A stretch of DNA of 64,000 bases, taken from Thermoflavimicrobium daqui (GTDB lineage: Bacteria > Bacillota > Bacilli > Thermoactinomycetales > Thermoactinomycetaceae). The stretch's first letter is position 1. Each line of letters begins with the position of its first letter. The notes under the pieces are model-generated. The model saw nothing but the letters and a program-made list of their open reading frames with translations, had not been told where the DNA came from and did not search any database. The translations under genes were made by a program, and so were the position numbers. The stretch spans positions 481,911-545,910 of the forward strand of contig NZ_KZ845663.1 of assembly GCF_003313465.1 (NCBI RefSeq), written 5' to 3'. Positions 23,877 through 32,524 of this stretch are shown one piece after another.

Positions 23877-25775
23877 CTACCGGTTAAGCAGGCTGCCCAC
23901 GTAGCGCAGAAGTCCATTGGCACTAGCCGGGGTATATCCATAATCCTCTACCAGACGAGCAATCACTTCGTTGATCTTTTTCAATTGGTTTTCATCAGGC
24001 ATTTTGGTTGAAGTGGTGATTTTGACGACATCTTTTAAATCAGCAAAAAGCTTCTTCTGGATCGCTTCCCGGAGACGCTCATGACTATTATAATCAAAGC
24101 GTTTCCCTTTGCGTGCATAAGCAGATATACGAATTAAAATCTCTTCACGGAATGCTTTTTTGGCATTTTCTGAGATACCGATTTGCTCCTCAATCGAACG
24201 CATTAATTTCTCATCAGGATCAAGCTCTTCTCCTGTGATCGGATCTCTAAGCTTAACACGGTTACAGTAAGCTTCTACATTATCCAAGTAGTTATCCATT
24301 AGTGTTTTAGCTGATTCTTCATAAGAGTATACAAATGCCTTTTGGACTTCTTTCTTTGCAATCTCATCGTACTCTTTCCGCGCCAGTGATATAAAGTGAA
24401 GATATCTTTCACGCTGCTCTTGAGTAATCGATGGATGTTGATCAAGTCCATCCTTAAGGGATCGTAAAATGTCTAAGGCATTAATATAATCGACTTCTGT
24501 ACGAATTAAAGCACTGGAAATCCGGTTTATCACATAACGTGGGTCGATTCCGGACATTCCCTCATCCAGATATTCTTTCTTTAATTCTTCAACGTCAATA
24601 TCTGTGACACCTTCGATAATCTCGCCATCATAAAGGCGCATCTTTTTAATTAGGTCGACCCCTTGTTTTTTGGAATCTTTTAAGCGTGTAAGAATGGTAA
24701 AAATCGCTGAAGTTCGAAGTGAATGAGGTGCGATGTGGATATGTGCTAAGTCACTTTGCCCAATTAATTTTTTATAAATCTTTTCCTCTTCAGATACTTT
24801 GAGATTATAAGGAATGGGCATTACGATGATACGTGATTGCAACGCTTCATTTTTCTTGTTTGAAATAAATGCCTTATATTCTGATTCATTGGTATGAGCA
24901 ACAATAAGCTCATCTGCTGAGATCAATGCAAAGCGTCCAGCTTTAAAATTTCCCTCTTGTGTAAGAGAAAGCAAATTCCATAAAAACTTTTCATCACATT
25001 TCAGCATTTCCTGAAATTCCATTAAGCCACGGTTTGCTTTATTTAACTCTCCATCAAAGCGGTAAGCTCTAGGATCTGATTCAGACCCATACTCGGTAAT
25101 TGTTGCAAAGTCAATACTTCCAGTCAAATCAGCGATATCTTGTGATTTAGGATCTGAAGGGCTAAATGTTCCAATTCCTACACGCTCGTCTTCAGACAGG
25201 AAAATTCGTTCAACAGGGACATCTTCAATACGATTATTAAATTCCTCACGGAGTCGGAAACGACAAGCTGGGCAGAGATTCCCTTCAATTCGCACTCCTA
25301 GCTCTTTCTCTGCTTCAGGCTTAAGTTCATTTGGAATCAAATTTAACGGCTCTTCATGCATAGGACAGCCTTTGATACCAAAAACGGCTCCTTCATCAGT
25401 CCGAGCATATTCTTCTAGTCCCTTTTTAAGAAGAGTGACAATGGTCGATTTTCCTCCACTAACAGGCCCCATCAATAGCAAAATCCGCTTCCGAACATCC
25501 AAACGACGAGCAGCGGAATGGAAATACTCTTCTACTAATCGCTCTATTGCCTTATCTAATCCAAATAATTCCTTGCTAAAAAATAAATATTTTCTATTAC
25601 CTTGTGAATCGACTTCAACCCCAGCACGAGCAATCATATTATATATTCTAGAATGAGCTGTTTGCGCAATTTGTGGATTCTTTCTTACCAACTCCAGATA
25701 GTCCGCAAACGTCCCTTCCCACTTTAATCTTTCTTCACGCTCCCGATATTCGGCCAAACGATTTAAGATGCTCAT
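23877..25775 (-). CDS. prkA: Serine protein kinase PrkA
   Basis: 632 residues, the standard length. N-terminal AAA+ ATPase with Walker A LMGPVSGGKST near 105, CPACRFRL near 190 and LMEFQEMLKCDEKF near 250; the C-terminal half is the PrkA helical domain (RFDYNSHERLREAIQKKLF). PrkA is a mother-cell protein of sporulation. It was first described as a kinase, and AAA+ protease activity has also been reported. It forms an operon with yhbH. spoVR, the usual third member, is not in this window. Confidence 0.96.
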   Translation of the reverse strand: MSILNRLAEYREREERLKWEGTFADYLELVRKNPQIAQTAHSRIYNMIARAGVEVDSQGNRKYLFFSKELFGLDKAIERLVEEYFHSAARRLDVRKRILLLMGPVSGGKSTIVTLLKKGLEEYARTDEGAVFGIKGCPMHEEPLNLIPNELKPEAEKELGVRIEGNLCPACRFRLREEFNNRIEDVPVERIFLSEDERVGIGTFSPSDPKSQDIADLTGSIDFATITEYGSESDPRAYRFDGELNKANRGLMEFQEMLKCDEKFLWNLLSLTQEGNFKAGRFALISADELIVAHTNESEYKAFISNKKNEALQSRIIVMPIPYNLKVSEEEKIYKKLIGQSDLAHIHIAPHSLRTSAIFTILTRLKDSKKQGVDLIKKMRLYDGEIIEGVTDIDVEELKKEYLDEGMSGIDPRYVINRISSALIRTEVDYINALDILRSLKDGLDQHPSITQEQRERYLHFISLARKEYDEIAKKEVQKAFVYSYEESAKTLMDNYLDNVEAYCNRVKLRDPITGEELDPDEKLMRSIEEQIGISENAKKAFREEILIRISAYARKGKRFDYNSHERLREAIQKKLFADLKDVVKITTSTKMPDENQLKKINEVIARLVEDYGYTPASANGLLRYVGSLLNR

Positions 25776-26276
25776 GGAAGCCTCCTTTCCCTTAGTACAG
25801 CCTCTCCTTTAAAAACAAACTACATCTCTTTTGTAACTATTCCCCAACTACACTAGATAAAAGCCTAAAAGTACGGAAAATAAATTGAACGGAATTTAGC
25901 AGTAACCTAGAATAGAGAAAAAGGGGTAAAATGGAGAGGATACTCAGGTGCTTTCCTTTGATTTAACAACACGGCTTCACTAAAGACAGTCTTAACATTT
26001 TTACTTATTGACATATTAACAAGTTAAAGTTTCTGATGGAAACATATACAGGGACTGCCTTTAGCTGTCTTAAAGGAGTTCCTGCAAACATCGGTAGACC
26101 ATCTCTCATCATATAATTGATTTGGCACGGTTTTCAAACAATAGTCTCACTATCCAATCAATAAGGTTCATTAATTTTTGTATTAATATTATACAATAAA
26201 TCAAATAGAAATACAATAATAATCATATAAACAGATAAAATATTCCATCTATTTATATAGCTTATAGACTAGACAT
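25776..26276. promoter_or_regulatory. Intergenic region upstream of prkA
   Basis: About 500 bases with no gene. It must hold the prkA promoter, but I see no sigma-E or sigma-A site strong enough to place. It includes the hairpin at 26050-26083. The sequence around that hairpin, read on the minus strand, has the feel of mobile-element flank but encodes nothing recognisable. Confidence 0.35.
26050..26083. repeat. Hairpin with imperfect 13-14 bp arms
   Basis: AGGGACTGCCTTTA (26050-26063) pairs with TAAAGGAGTTCCT (26071-26083) with one G-U pair and one bulge. It lies 200 bases from the tnpB relic, so it may be an IS-related end or a terminator. Confidence 0.45.
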
Positions 26277-26560
26277 TTGAACACTTCCGCCACCTAGCTA
26301 ACGCTTGAGGTGGGGAATTCTTGGAAACTCCCATCTTCTGACGGGATATGAACCAAGCTTAGACGGGCTAACCGATCGCAAGTAATCGGCTCCCTTCTCA
26401 CAAAATATTAGTAGCAGTGTCAATCCCCTGTCGTGTTCTATACCACATTCTGAACATGTCCACTGTCTTTGTACCATTGGAAAGTATTGCGAAATCTTTT
26501 AAGCCGAGATCCATACCAACCGCTCTATTTTTATTTACTGGAACATATGGACAAGAGTTT
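26277..26560 (-). mobile_element. tnpB: Relic of an IS200/IS605-family element: degenerate tnpB with right end
   Basis: Minus-strand reading shows GMDLGLKDFAILSNG, the first RuvC motif of TnpB, immediately joined to the zinc-ribbon part (QRQWTCSECGIEHDRG one frame off) and IDTATNIL then TGA near 26404. The central part between RuvC-I and the zinc ribbon is deleted and frames are scrambled. After the stop, minus-strand bases down to 26277 contain CCCCACCTCAAGCGTTAGC and GGTGG, a right-end hairpin, then TTCAA at 26281-26277, the kind of right cleavage motif used by this family. This 3' segment is where the guide (omega/re) RNA scaffold of TnpB lies in intact elements. TnpA is absent. Confidence 0.8.
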
Positions 26561-26687
26561 CACAAAGGATGGATACAAAGTCTTTTCCTGATGGACTTCT
26601 CCGAATGGTAGTGGGAGTACTCTTTCAGAAAGACTGATAGATTGATAATTTAGTCTTAAGTACCCTTATATACAAATACTTAACTGA

Positions 26688-26733
26688 AAACAGGTCTAGT
26701 ATTTTTGATTATTGGCGAAAACTAGACCTGTTT
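26688..26733 (-). terminator. Terminator of the HAD phosphatase gene
   Basis: AAACAGGTCTAGT (26688-26700) pairs with ACTAGACCTGTTT (26721-26733). It lies just after the stop of the minus-strand gene at 26743. Confidence 0.75.
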
Positions 26734-26742
26734 AATTATCAA

Positions 26743-27468
26743 TTATACAGACCGAAACACCCCAGATTGATTGCGTATGGCTTCTAATAGCTCATCCATA
26801 TAACCAGACTGATCTATTGAATATACTGGATTACCACGATCAATCGGGTGATCTTTGAGATAAAAAGTCTTCATACCCAGCTCTGATGCGACCATATCTT
26901 CTTGCATATCATTTCCAACCATAACACATTCGTTCGGCTTCAACTGAAGTCTTTCTACAATCTCTTGATAATATTCTATATTCGGCTTACAAAAATGGGA
27001 TTCTTCATAGGCTGTAATCCAATCAAATGGAAATTCATGTACACCTGACCAGCGCAATCGCTCTAATACGGCTACTTGAGGGAAAACTGGATTGGTAGCA
27101 ATGACAATTTTATAGCCTTGATCAACCGCTGCTTGTACGACTTTTGATGCTAAGGGATTAAAATTAGTAAACTTCTTAAGTTTAGGGAATTCCTCGTGGT
27201 AAAAACGATCTACTTCTTCAACAATCTCTTCCCACTGTATTCCTGTTTCTTTAGTAAAAGTCTCTTCGAAAACTTGTTGGTTACTCTTTTCCTGTTCTTT
27301 ATTTTGAATCATTGCTAATGTTGATTTCATCATAACTGCAATAAACTTCTTAGGTGCTATGATGTTCACCATATGAGGAGCCAACGATTTCATATACGCT
27401 TCAATAAACTGATGCGTATCCATCGGCAATAAGGTTCCATCTAGATCAAATAATACAGCCTTAATCAT
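26743..27468 (-). CDS. HAD-superfamily hydrolase
   Basis: 241 residues with all HAD motifs: FDLDGTLLPMD at the N-terminus (nucleophile Asp9 and Asp11), IATNP near 127 (motif II), the Lys of HFCKPNIEYY near 172 and MVGNDMQEDMVAS near 190 (motif IV acids). A helical cap lies between motifs I and II. Such enzymes are phosphatases of small phosphorylated metabolites; the substrate is not predictable. Monocistronic, with its own terminator at 26688-26733. Confidence 0.88.
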   Translation of the reverse strand: MIKAVLFDLDGTLLPMDTHQFIEAYMKSLAPHMVNIIAPKKFIAVMMKSTLAMIQNKEQEKSNQQVFEETFTKETGIQWEEIVEEVDRFYHEEFPKLKKFTNFNPLASKVVQAAVDQGYKIVIATNPVFPQVAVLERLRWSGVHEFPFDWITAYEESHFCKPNIEYYQEIVERLQLKPNECVMVGNDMQEDMVASELGMKTFYLKDHPIDRGNPVYSIDQSGYMDELLEAIRNQSGVFRSV

Positions 27469-27534
27469 TTCATTTCCTCTTTCTGATTAAAATAATGCTT
27501 TTTTCAAAGCTATGATCCTTGTAATCAATTAGTT

Positions 27535-27590
27535 CGGAGGCTTCTGGTCTTCTGATTATTCGTACTTGATTACAAAAGCAAAAGCCTCCT
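27535..27590 (-). terminator. Stem-loop after trmL
   Basis: CGGAGGCTTCTG (27535-27546) pairs with CAAAAGCCTCCT (27579-27590) with mismatches around a 32-base loop. It lies between trmL and the HAD gene. No T-tract, so termination strength is doubtful. Confidence 0.4.
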
Positions 27591-27597
27591 ACGATTA

Positions 27598-28062
27598 TTA
27601 AATTAAACTGGGGAATTGTAATTGACGTAATGCCTCATACGCCACAATTGCGACTGAGTTGGATAAGTTAAGTGAGCGACTAACCGGAAGCATAGGAATT
27701 CGAATTCGCGTATCATGATGAGCTTCCAAAATCTCAGGCGCAAGACCTTTAGTTTCTTTTCCAAATACAAAAAAATCTCCATCTTGATAAGAAAAGTCGG
27801 TGTAAAGCTTAGATCCTTTCGTAGTAGCACAAAAAAAGCGCCCATTTGGATATGTTTGCTTTAATTGGGCAAATGAATCATGAAATTGAATATTTAATTC
27901 ATGCCAGTAATCCAAACCTGCCCTCTTTAGTTTAGCATCATCAATACGAAAGCCGAGTGGTCGAACCAAATGTAATTGAGCTCCAGTTACTGAGCAAGTT
28001 CTGGCGATATTCCCTGTGTTTTGTGGGATTTCAGGTTCAACGAGTACAATATGAATGGGCAA
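27598..28062 (-). CDS. trmL: tRNA (cytidine(34)-2'-O)-methyltransferase TrmL
   Basis: 154 residues, a SPOUT-class methyltransferase of the TrmL/CspR family: VLVEPEIPQNTGNIARTC at the N-terminus, FVFGKETKGLAPEIL near 95 and RIPMLPVSRSLNLSNSVAIV near 120 forming the trefoil-knot SAM site. It methylates the wobble ribose of tRNA-Leu isoacceptors. The start is TTG 28062 with GGAAG nine bases upstream; no ATG is closer. Length matches the family. Confidence 0.93.
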   Translation of the reverse strand: MPIHIVLVEPEIPQNTGNIARTCSVTGAQLHLVRPLGFRIDDAKLKRAGLDYWHELNIQFHDSFAQLKQTYPNGRFFCATTKGSKLYTDFSYQDGDFFVFGKETKGLAPEILEAHHDTRIRIPMLPVSRSLNLSNSVAIVAYEALRQLQFPSLI

Positions 28063-28128
28063 TCTTCATCACTTCCATTACAGCATTCTTTTTCTATTTT
28101 ACCTAAAATTAATTCTCACTCTCAACTA

Positions 28129-28635
28129 TTAGGAAATAATATGAAAAAAAGCATATTTAATCTTTGGCGTCCACGCACTTGAATCTCGATATTCCCAATA
28201 CCGATGTTGACTATTTGAGGTATGAGCATTAACCAACGGATTTCCATCCATATCGAAACGGGTCACAATGGTATTATGATTCCAAACACCATTCCCCTCA
28301 AAATCATAACAAATGATATCCCCCAACTTTAAATCAGTGGGGCTTTTTACCGCATCCGCTCTTGGCCCTGTTTTATGCTTTCCTCTTAAGTACCAATAAA
28401 GGCTATGAGCAACCGACCAGCTATAACTCCAATGATGTCTAGCTTTTCCTTGACGGTGATACCACCAACCTACCGATGGATTCTCGGTACCTGAAGTCAT
28501 GGGAATTCCACCTGCTAACAAACATTGGGATATATAGTTCGTACAATCATCTGTGAATTTAAGAAAATTAGGATTATAACTATTCCAATACTGATCTGCA
28601 TACCAGACTGCTGCTTCACGATCATATCTAGCCAT
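28129..28635 (-). CDS. Amidase-domain protein (Amidase_6 type)
   Basis: 168 residues of the putative amidase domain family: YDREAAVWYADQYWNSYNP at the start, DDCTNYISQCLLAGG near 28 (probable catalytic Cys within NFxSQC-like motif), HHWSYSWSVAHSL near 67, LGDIICYDFEGNGVWNHN near 103 (His) and NPLVNAHTSNSQHRYW near 132. The family has a papain-like NlpC/P60-type fold and is found in spore-formers, often on the cell surface. No signal peptide is present here, so export or mother-cell use is unclear. Confidence 0.85.
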   Translation of the reverse strand: MARYDREAAVWYADQYWNSYNPNFLKFTDDCTNYISQCLLAGGIPMTSGTENPSVGWWYHRQGKARHHWSYSWSVAHSLYWYLRGKHKTGPRADAVKSPTDLKLGDIICYDFEGNGVWNHNTIVTRFDMDGNPLVNAHTSNSQHRYWEYRDSSAWTPKIKYAFFHIIS

Positions 28636-28700
28636 TAGATAAACCTCCCTATGCTTTTCTACTAAGATATGTAGCTTTTGACATAAGAGGTAATAAAAAA

Positions 28701-28721
28701 GGCTAAGATCTATTCTTAGCC
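28701..28721 (-). terminator. Terminator of ogt
   Basis: GGCTAAGA (28701-28708) pairs with TCTTAGCC (28714-28721 region), followed on the minus strand by six T (28695-28700). Confidence 0.85.
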
Positions 28722-28839
28722 ACAGTTAGCCTAAAAAGTTCCCGTTATTTATCCCTTCTGCTATTTACCTTCGTTTCATTTTACTCCTCTCAATAAGAAG
28801 AAGTAAAAGTAGCTCATACAAATTCAAATTTCTAAAGAG

Positions 28840-29373
28840 CTAATCTTCGTGGGGCAAATACCCTTCCAATGTTAACAAAAATTCCTTAATAAAAAGACCC
28901 CCTCCATATCCAACCAGTGATCCATTAGATCCGATCACCCGATGACATGGAATAATGATAGAAACCGGATTCCTATTATTCGCTCCACCTACTGCACGAA
29001 CAGCCTTAGGTATACCAATTGCTTCAGCCACTTCCTTATATGAACGAACCTCTCCATAAGGAATCGATTGTAGCTGCTTCCAGACTCTTTTTTGAAATGG
29101 TGTTCCATATATATCAAGTGGAACATCAAACTCTTTAATGGTCTGATCAAAGTATCTATCTAATTGTTCACTATATAAGAGTAGCTCTGAATCATTTTTT
29201 TCCAATTGAAACGAACGAAATGTTTTATTTAGCCATACCTTTAATCCAATTGTGGGCTCCCCTGACTTACTAAACAAAATGTGACACAATCCATCTTTTG
29301 TTGCCGCAAGTGTAAGTAAACCAACGGGACTATCCATTTGACTCCATGTAACGATTCGGGTATTTGGAGACAT
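28840..29373 (-). CDS. ogt: Methylated-DNA--protein-cysteine S-methyltransferase
   Basis: 177 residues. The C-terminal half has the suicide-repair site PCHRVIGSNG (acceptor Cys), preceded by VRAVGGANNRNPVSIIIPCH, and the helix-turn-helix-like YGEVRSYKEVAEAIGIPKA that contacts DNA. It removes O6-alkyl groups from guanine in one turnover. N-terminal domain MDSPVGLLTLAATKDG is of the Ogt/AGT type; no Ada fusion. ATG 29373 lies nine bases after GGAGGGG. Confidence 0.95.
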   Translation of the reverse strand: MSPNTRIVTWSQMDSPVGLLTLAATKDGLCHILFSKSGEPTIGLKVWLNKTFRSFQLEKNDSELLLYSEQLDRYFDQTIKEFDVPLDIYGTPFQKRVWKQLQSIPYGEVRSYKEVAEAIGIPKAVRAVGGANNRNPVSIIIPCHRVIGSNGSLVGYGGGLFIKEFLLTLEGYLPHED

Positions 29374-30019
29374 GAAAATAAGCCCCTCCCTAATTTAACG
29401 ATTACTTTTATTTTACTATTTCTCCAGAAAGAATGCGATGTCAGCTACCCATCATTTCCATGGTAAGTTTGTTTTTGTCTAGAAGTCAAATCCATATGCC
29501 GAGTCGGTTCCAAAAACCATACCCCTCTTCCTTACTTCTGTATGACACTGGAAAGCAGTTGAAAACTAATATTGTAGATTATGTTACTGATATGGTAGAA
29601 TATGCTATTTAAAAATATGGATCGTATACAGATCGTGATTTTCTAGTTTTATGTAGTTCTTTTGTATCAAATTCCATATTTGATACAAAATTATGATTAT
29701 ATCCACTTTTTTTGAATTAGTGTTGATTGGTCAATGAGATCATCGCCATCATTTCGATCTGATCCACCTCCATTTCGCTAGAATTATTTTATCACAATAT
29801 ATCTGAATAGAAAGTAATTTGGAGATATCTGCGGTGTCATTCCAACATCTCCCTTAAATTATTTTTACATCAGCAATGATCCATCATAAAAATTACTATT
29901 GAATATTCTGCTATATTGTTATAAAATGAAATCAAATTTATATAATCATATTTTTAAATAAAAATTTGCCTTAGGGAAAAATATTTGATAGAGATTAAAA
30001 AAATGGTGGGTGAGAAAGA
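29374..30019. other. Long intergenic region between divergent ogt and feoA
   Basis: 646 AT-rich bases. It holds the perfect inverted repeat at 29660-29690. A tiny minus-strand frame (near 29775-29719, MEVDQIEMMAMISLTNQH) starts after GGAGGTG-like bases but is too short to support. No Fur box of the GATAATGATAATCATTATC type is evident upstream of feoA, and I cannot place its promoter with confidence. Confidence 0.35.
29660..29690. repeat. Perfect 13-bp inverted repeat
   Basis: TTTTGTATCAAAT (29660-29672) and ATTTGATACAAAA (29678-29690) with a 5-base centre. It lies between divergently oriented genes, so it is not needed as a terminator; it could be an operator or a small mobile-element trace. 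Confidence 0.6.
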
Positions 30020-30277
30020 ATGGTAGCCGACTCCAAAGGAGCTTTTCCTCTCTGCGATGCTCAGATAGGTGATAGCGTCCGTATTACTCAATTATGTATT
30101 GAAGGAGCGATGCGGCTTAGGCTTTTAGATTTAGGATTTATACCTGGTGCCATTATCAAAGTATTACAGAAGAGCCCACTTGGTGATCCAATGGCTTTCC
30201 GTGTCAGCCAAACTACCATTGCACTTCGAAAAGAGGAAAGTTCACAAATTTTAGTAGAGAAATTGGGAGATGAATGA
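30020..30277 (+). CDS. feoA: Ferrous iron transport protein FeoA
   Basis: 85 residues, an SH3-like FeoA: GDSVRITQLCIEGAMRLRLLDLGFIPGAIIKVLQKSPLGDP, then FRVSQTTIALRKEES. FeoA is a small cytoplasmic partner of FeoB in Fe(II) uptake. ATG 30020 follows GGTGGGTGAGAAAGA, a usable ribosome site. Its TGA overlaps the ATG of the next gene (ATGA), so feoA and the first feoB segment are translationally coupled. Confidence 0.93.
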   Translation: MVADSKGAFPLCDAQIGDSVRITQLCIEGAMRLRLLDLGFIPGAIIKVLQKSPLGDPMAFRVSQTTIALRKEESSQILVEKLGDE

Positions 30278-31005
30278 AAATGCGACATTATCGCATAGCC
30301 TTAGCTGGAAATCCAAATACAGGGAAAAGTACGTTATTTAATGAATTAACAGGTCTACGCCAGCATACAGGAAATTGGCCTGGAAAAACGGTCTTACATG
30401 CCGAAGGCTCATTTTCCTATCAAGGTAATTCATATACCTTAATCGATTTACCTGGTACGTATTCCCTATTTTCCAATTCAGCTGATGAAGAGGTAGCACG
30501 CGACTATATTATTTTCGAAAAACCAGATGCAACCATCGTTGTTTTAGATGCCACCTCATTAGAGCGCAACATGAATCTGGCTTTACAAGTATTAGAAATG
30601 ACTGAACAAGTGATTATTTGTATCAATCTAATGGATGAAGCTCGAAAAATCGGGATTCAAATCGATGAAAAGAAAATCGCTTCGCGACTGGGTGTCCCTG
30701 TTATCAAAATGGCAGCTCGAAATGGTGAAGGGATCGATCTTTTGTTAAAAACCTTACATCAATTAGTAACAGGAAAAATTAGTCCGCAACCTCTAACGAT
30801 CCAATATAGCAAAGAAATTGAAGAGAAAATTGATGAACTAATACCCCATATTCAAAATCTAATCGGAAATTCCTATCCCACTCGTTGGATTGCCTTACGA
30901 CTGTTGGACGGGGATGAGTCTTTTGTTCAACTATTAAAAGAAAAATACTCTAAAGGAAAGCTACAGTTTAATCCAATTCGATTCCCTTCTAAACACGCGA
31001 ATTGA
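30274..31005 (+). CDS. feoB: FeoB N-terminal GTPase half (split FeoB)
   Basis: 243 residues carrying only the cytosolic part of FeoB: G1 GNPNTGKST near 11, G3 DLPGTYSL near 56, G4 NLMDEA near 120, then the helical GDI-like domain (LLDGDESFVQLLKEKY). It ends after residue 243 in TGA where an intact FeoB would continue into the membrane domain. The remaining part is encoded by the next ORF, which has its own strong ribosome site. The GTPase regulates opening of the Fe(II) path. Confidence 0.9.
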   Translation: MKMRHYRIALAGNPNTGKSTLFNELTGLRQHTGNWPGKTVLHAEGSFSYQGNSYTLIDLPGTYSLFSNSADEEVARDYIIFEKPDATIVVLDATSLERNMNLALQVLEMTEQVIICINLMDEARKIGIQIDEKKIASRLGVPVIKMAARNGEGIDLLLKTLHQLVTGKISPQPLTIQYSKEIEEKIDELIPHIQNLIGNSYPTRWIALRLLDGDESFVQLLKEKYSKGKLQFNPIRFPSKHAN

Positions 31006-31021
31006 AAGGAGGAGGAGCTTA

Positions 31022-32398
31022 ATGGTAGATTCCATAGAAAAACTAATCCAATATTCTCAGTCGCTTCGAAAACCAAACATTCGTGATGAAATCGTTACCC
31101 AAATTTACCAGACTACTCGCTCTATTTGTCAAGATTCCGTCATCTATCCCAAAACAGAAACGAACCGTTCCGAAAAACTGGACCAAATTCTAACATCTCC
31201 TATTTGGGGATTTCCGATAATGTTTGCTATGTTGGGAGTGGTTATCTATTTAACTATTTGGGGAGCCAATGTCCCTTCTGAAGCTTTGGCTAATCTTTTT
31301 GGAATAGGTGAAAATTACCTAACAGCCGCCTTTCAAGCACTGGGGGCGCCAAGCTGGTTACATGGCTTGTTAGTATTAGGATTATATCGTGGAACATCCT
31401 GGGTAGTAAGTGTAATGTTACCTCCTATGGCTATTTTCTTTCCCATGTTCGCCTTACTAGAAAATTTCGGTTATTTACCTCGGGTCGCTTTTAATATGGA
31501 TCGTTTATTTAAAAGTTCGGGTGCTCATGGCAAACAAGCATTAACTATGGCCATGGGGTTTGGGTGTAATGCGGCAGCAATTATTTCTACACGGATTATC
31601 GAATCTCCACGTGAGCGGATGCTTGCCATCCTTACCAATAATTTTGTTCCCTGTAATGGACGCTGGCCCACATTAATACTACTTGCTTCTTTGTTTATGG
31701 CAGCAGGATTTGCTACTGGTGTACAATCAATTGTTACTACTCTTGTCGTTATGGGAATTGTCCTATTAGGAATCATGGTCACTCTACTCGTATCATGGAT
31801 TTTATCTAAAACAGCACTGAAAGGTATACCTACACGTTATACCTTAGAGTTACCTCCGTATCGTCAACCTAAATTTTTGAATACAATTTTTCGTGCAACA
31901 GTAGACAAATCTCTCTTTGTATTAAAGCGTGCCATTATCGTTGCAGCTCCTGCAGGACTTATCACTTGGATACTTGCGAATATTATGATTGGAGAACAAA
32001 GTATTTTACAACATATTACTTTATTTTTAGATCCATTTGGAAAAGCATTAGGACTTGATGGTTTTATCCTCATGGCCTTTATCTTAGGATTACCTGCAAA
32101 CGAAATCGTCATGCCTATTTTACTGATGGGATATCTAGCCACAGGAGCAATGACGGAAGTCGATAATATGGTAGAGTTAAAAAAGATATTTGTTGACCAT
32201 GGCTGGACATGGCTCACTGCACTCAATATGATGTTGTTCTCACTTCTCCACTATCCTTGTGGAACTACAATCTTTACGATCTATAAAGAAACCAAAAGTG
32301 TAAAATGGACTATCTTATCTGCGGTTATTCCGACAGCGATCGCCATCACTGTTACATTTATCACCGCTCATGTTGTACGTGGATTAGGACTTGTATAA
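31022..32398 (+). CDS. feoB: FeoB C-terminal membrane half (split FeoB)
   Basis: 458 residues with about ten membrane segments and the two nucleoside-recognition Gate domains: AMGFGCNAAAIISTR near 173 and NNFVPCNGRWPTL near 205 carry the conserved cysteines and Asn, and the second Gate region shows LGLPANEIVMPI near 350. An N-terminal 45 residues are the helical linker that normally follows the G domain. Start ATG 31022 is preceded by AAAGGAGGAGGAG, so this is a real separate gene 16 bases after the GTPase half. The split needs the halves to associate at the membrane. The terminator follows at 32419. Confidence 0.92.
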   Translation: MVDSIEKLIQYSQSLRKPNIRDEIVTQIYQTTRSICQDSVIYPKTETNRSEKLDQILTSPIWGFPIMFAMLGVVIYLTIWGANVPSEALANLFGIGENYLTAAFQALGAPSWLHGLLVLGLYRGTSWVVSVMLPPMAIFFPMFALLENFGYLPRVAFNMDRLFKSSGAHGKQALTMAMGFGCNAAAIISTRIIESPRERMLAILTNNFVPCNGRWPTLILLASLFMAAGFATGVQSIVTTLVVMGIVLLGIMVTLLVSWILSKTALKGIPTRYTLELPPYRQPKFLNTIFRATVDKSLFVLKRAIIVAAPAGLITWILANIMIGEQSILQHITLFLDPFGKALGLDGFILMAFILGLPANEIVMPILLMGYLATGAMTEVDNMVELKKIFVDHGWTWLTALNMMLFSLLHYPCGTTIFTIYKETKSVKWTILSAVIPTAIAITVTFITAHVVRGLGLV

Positions 32399-32418
32399 TG
32401 ATGCTAAGCTTCCCAATC

Positions 32419-32450
32419 AAGACATCTCGAAAGTTCGAGATGTCTTTTTT
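32419..32450 (+). terminator. Terminator of the feo operon
   Basis: AAGACATCTCGA (32419-32430) pairs with TCGAGATGTCTT (32434-32445) and is followed by TTTTT. Confidence 0.95.
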
Positions 32451-32524
32451 ATGATATATTTACACATTTATCCAAATTAGTGTAAAATAAGTCTTAATCT
32501 TACAAACTACGGGAGGCTATCCCT

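Noticed and set aside
29881-30019. Possible promoter TTGAAT/TATAAA before feoA
   Set aside because: Spacer is only 15 bases and no Fur box adjoins; too weak to list.
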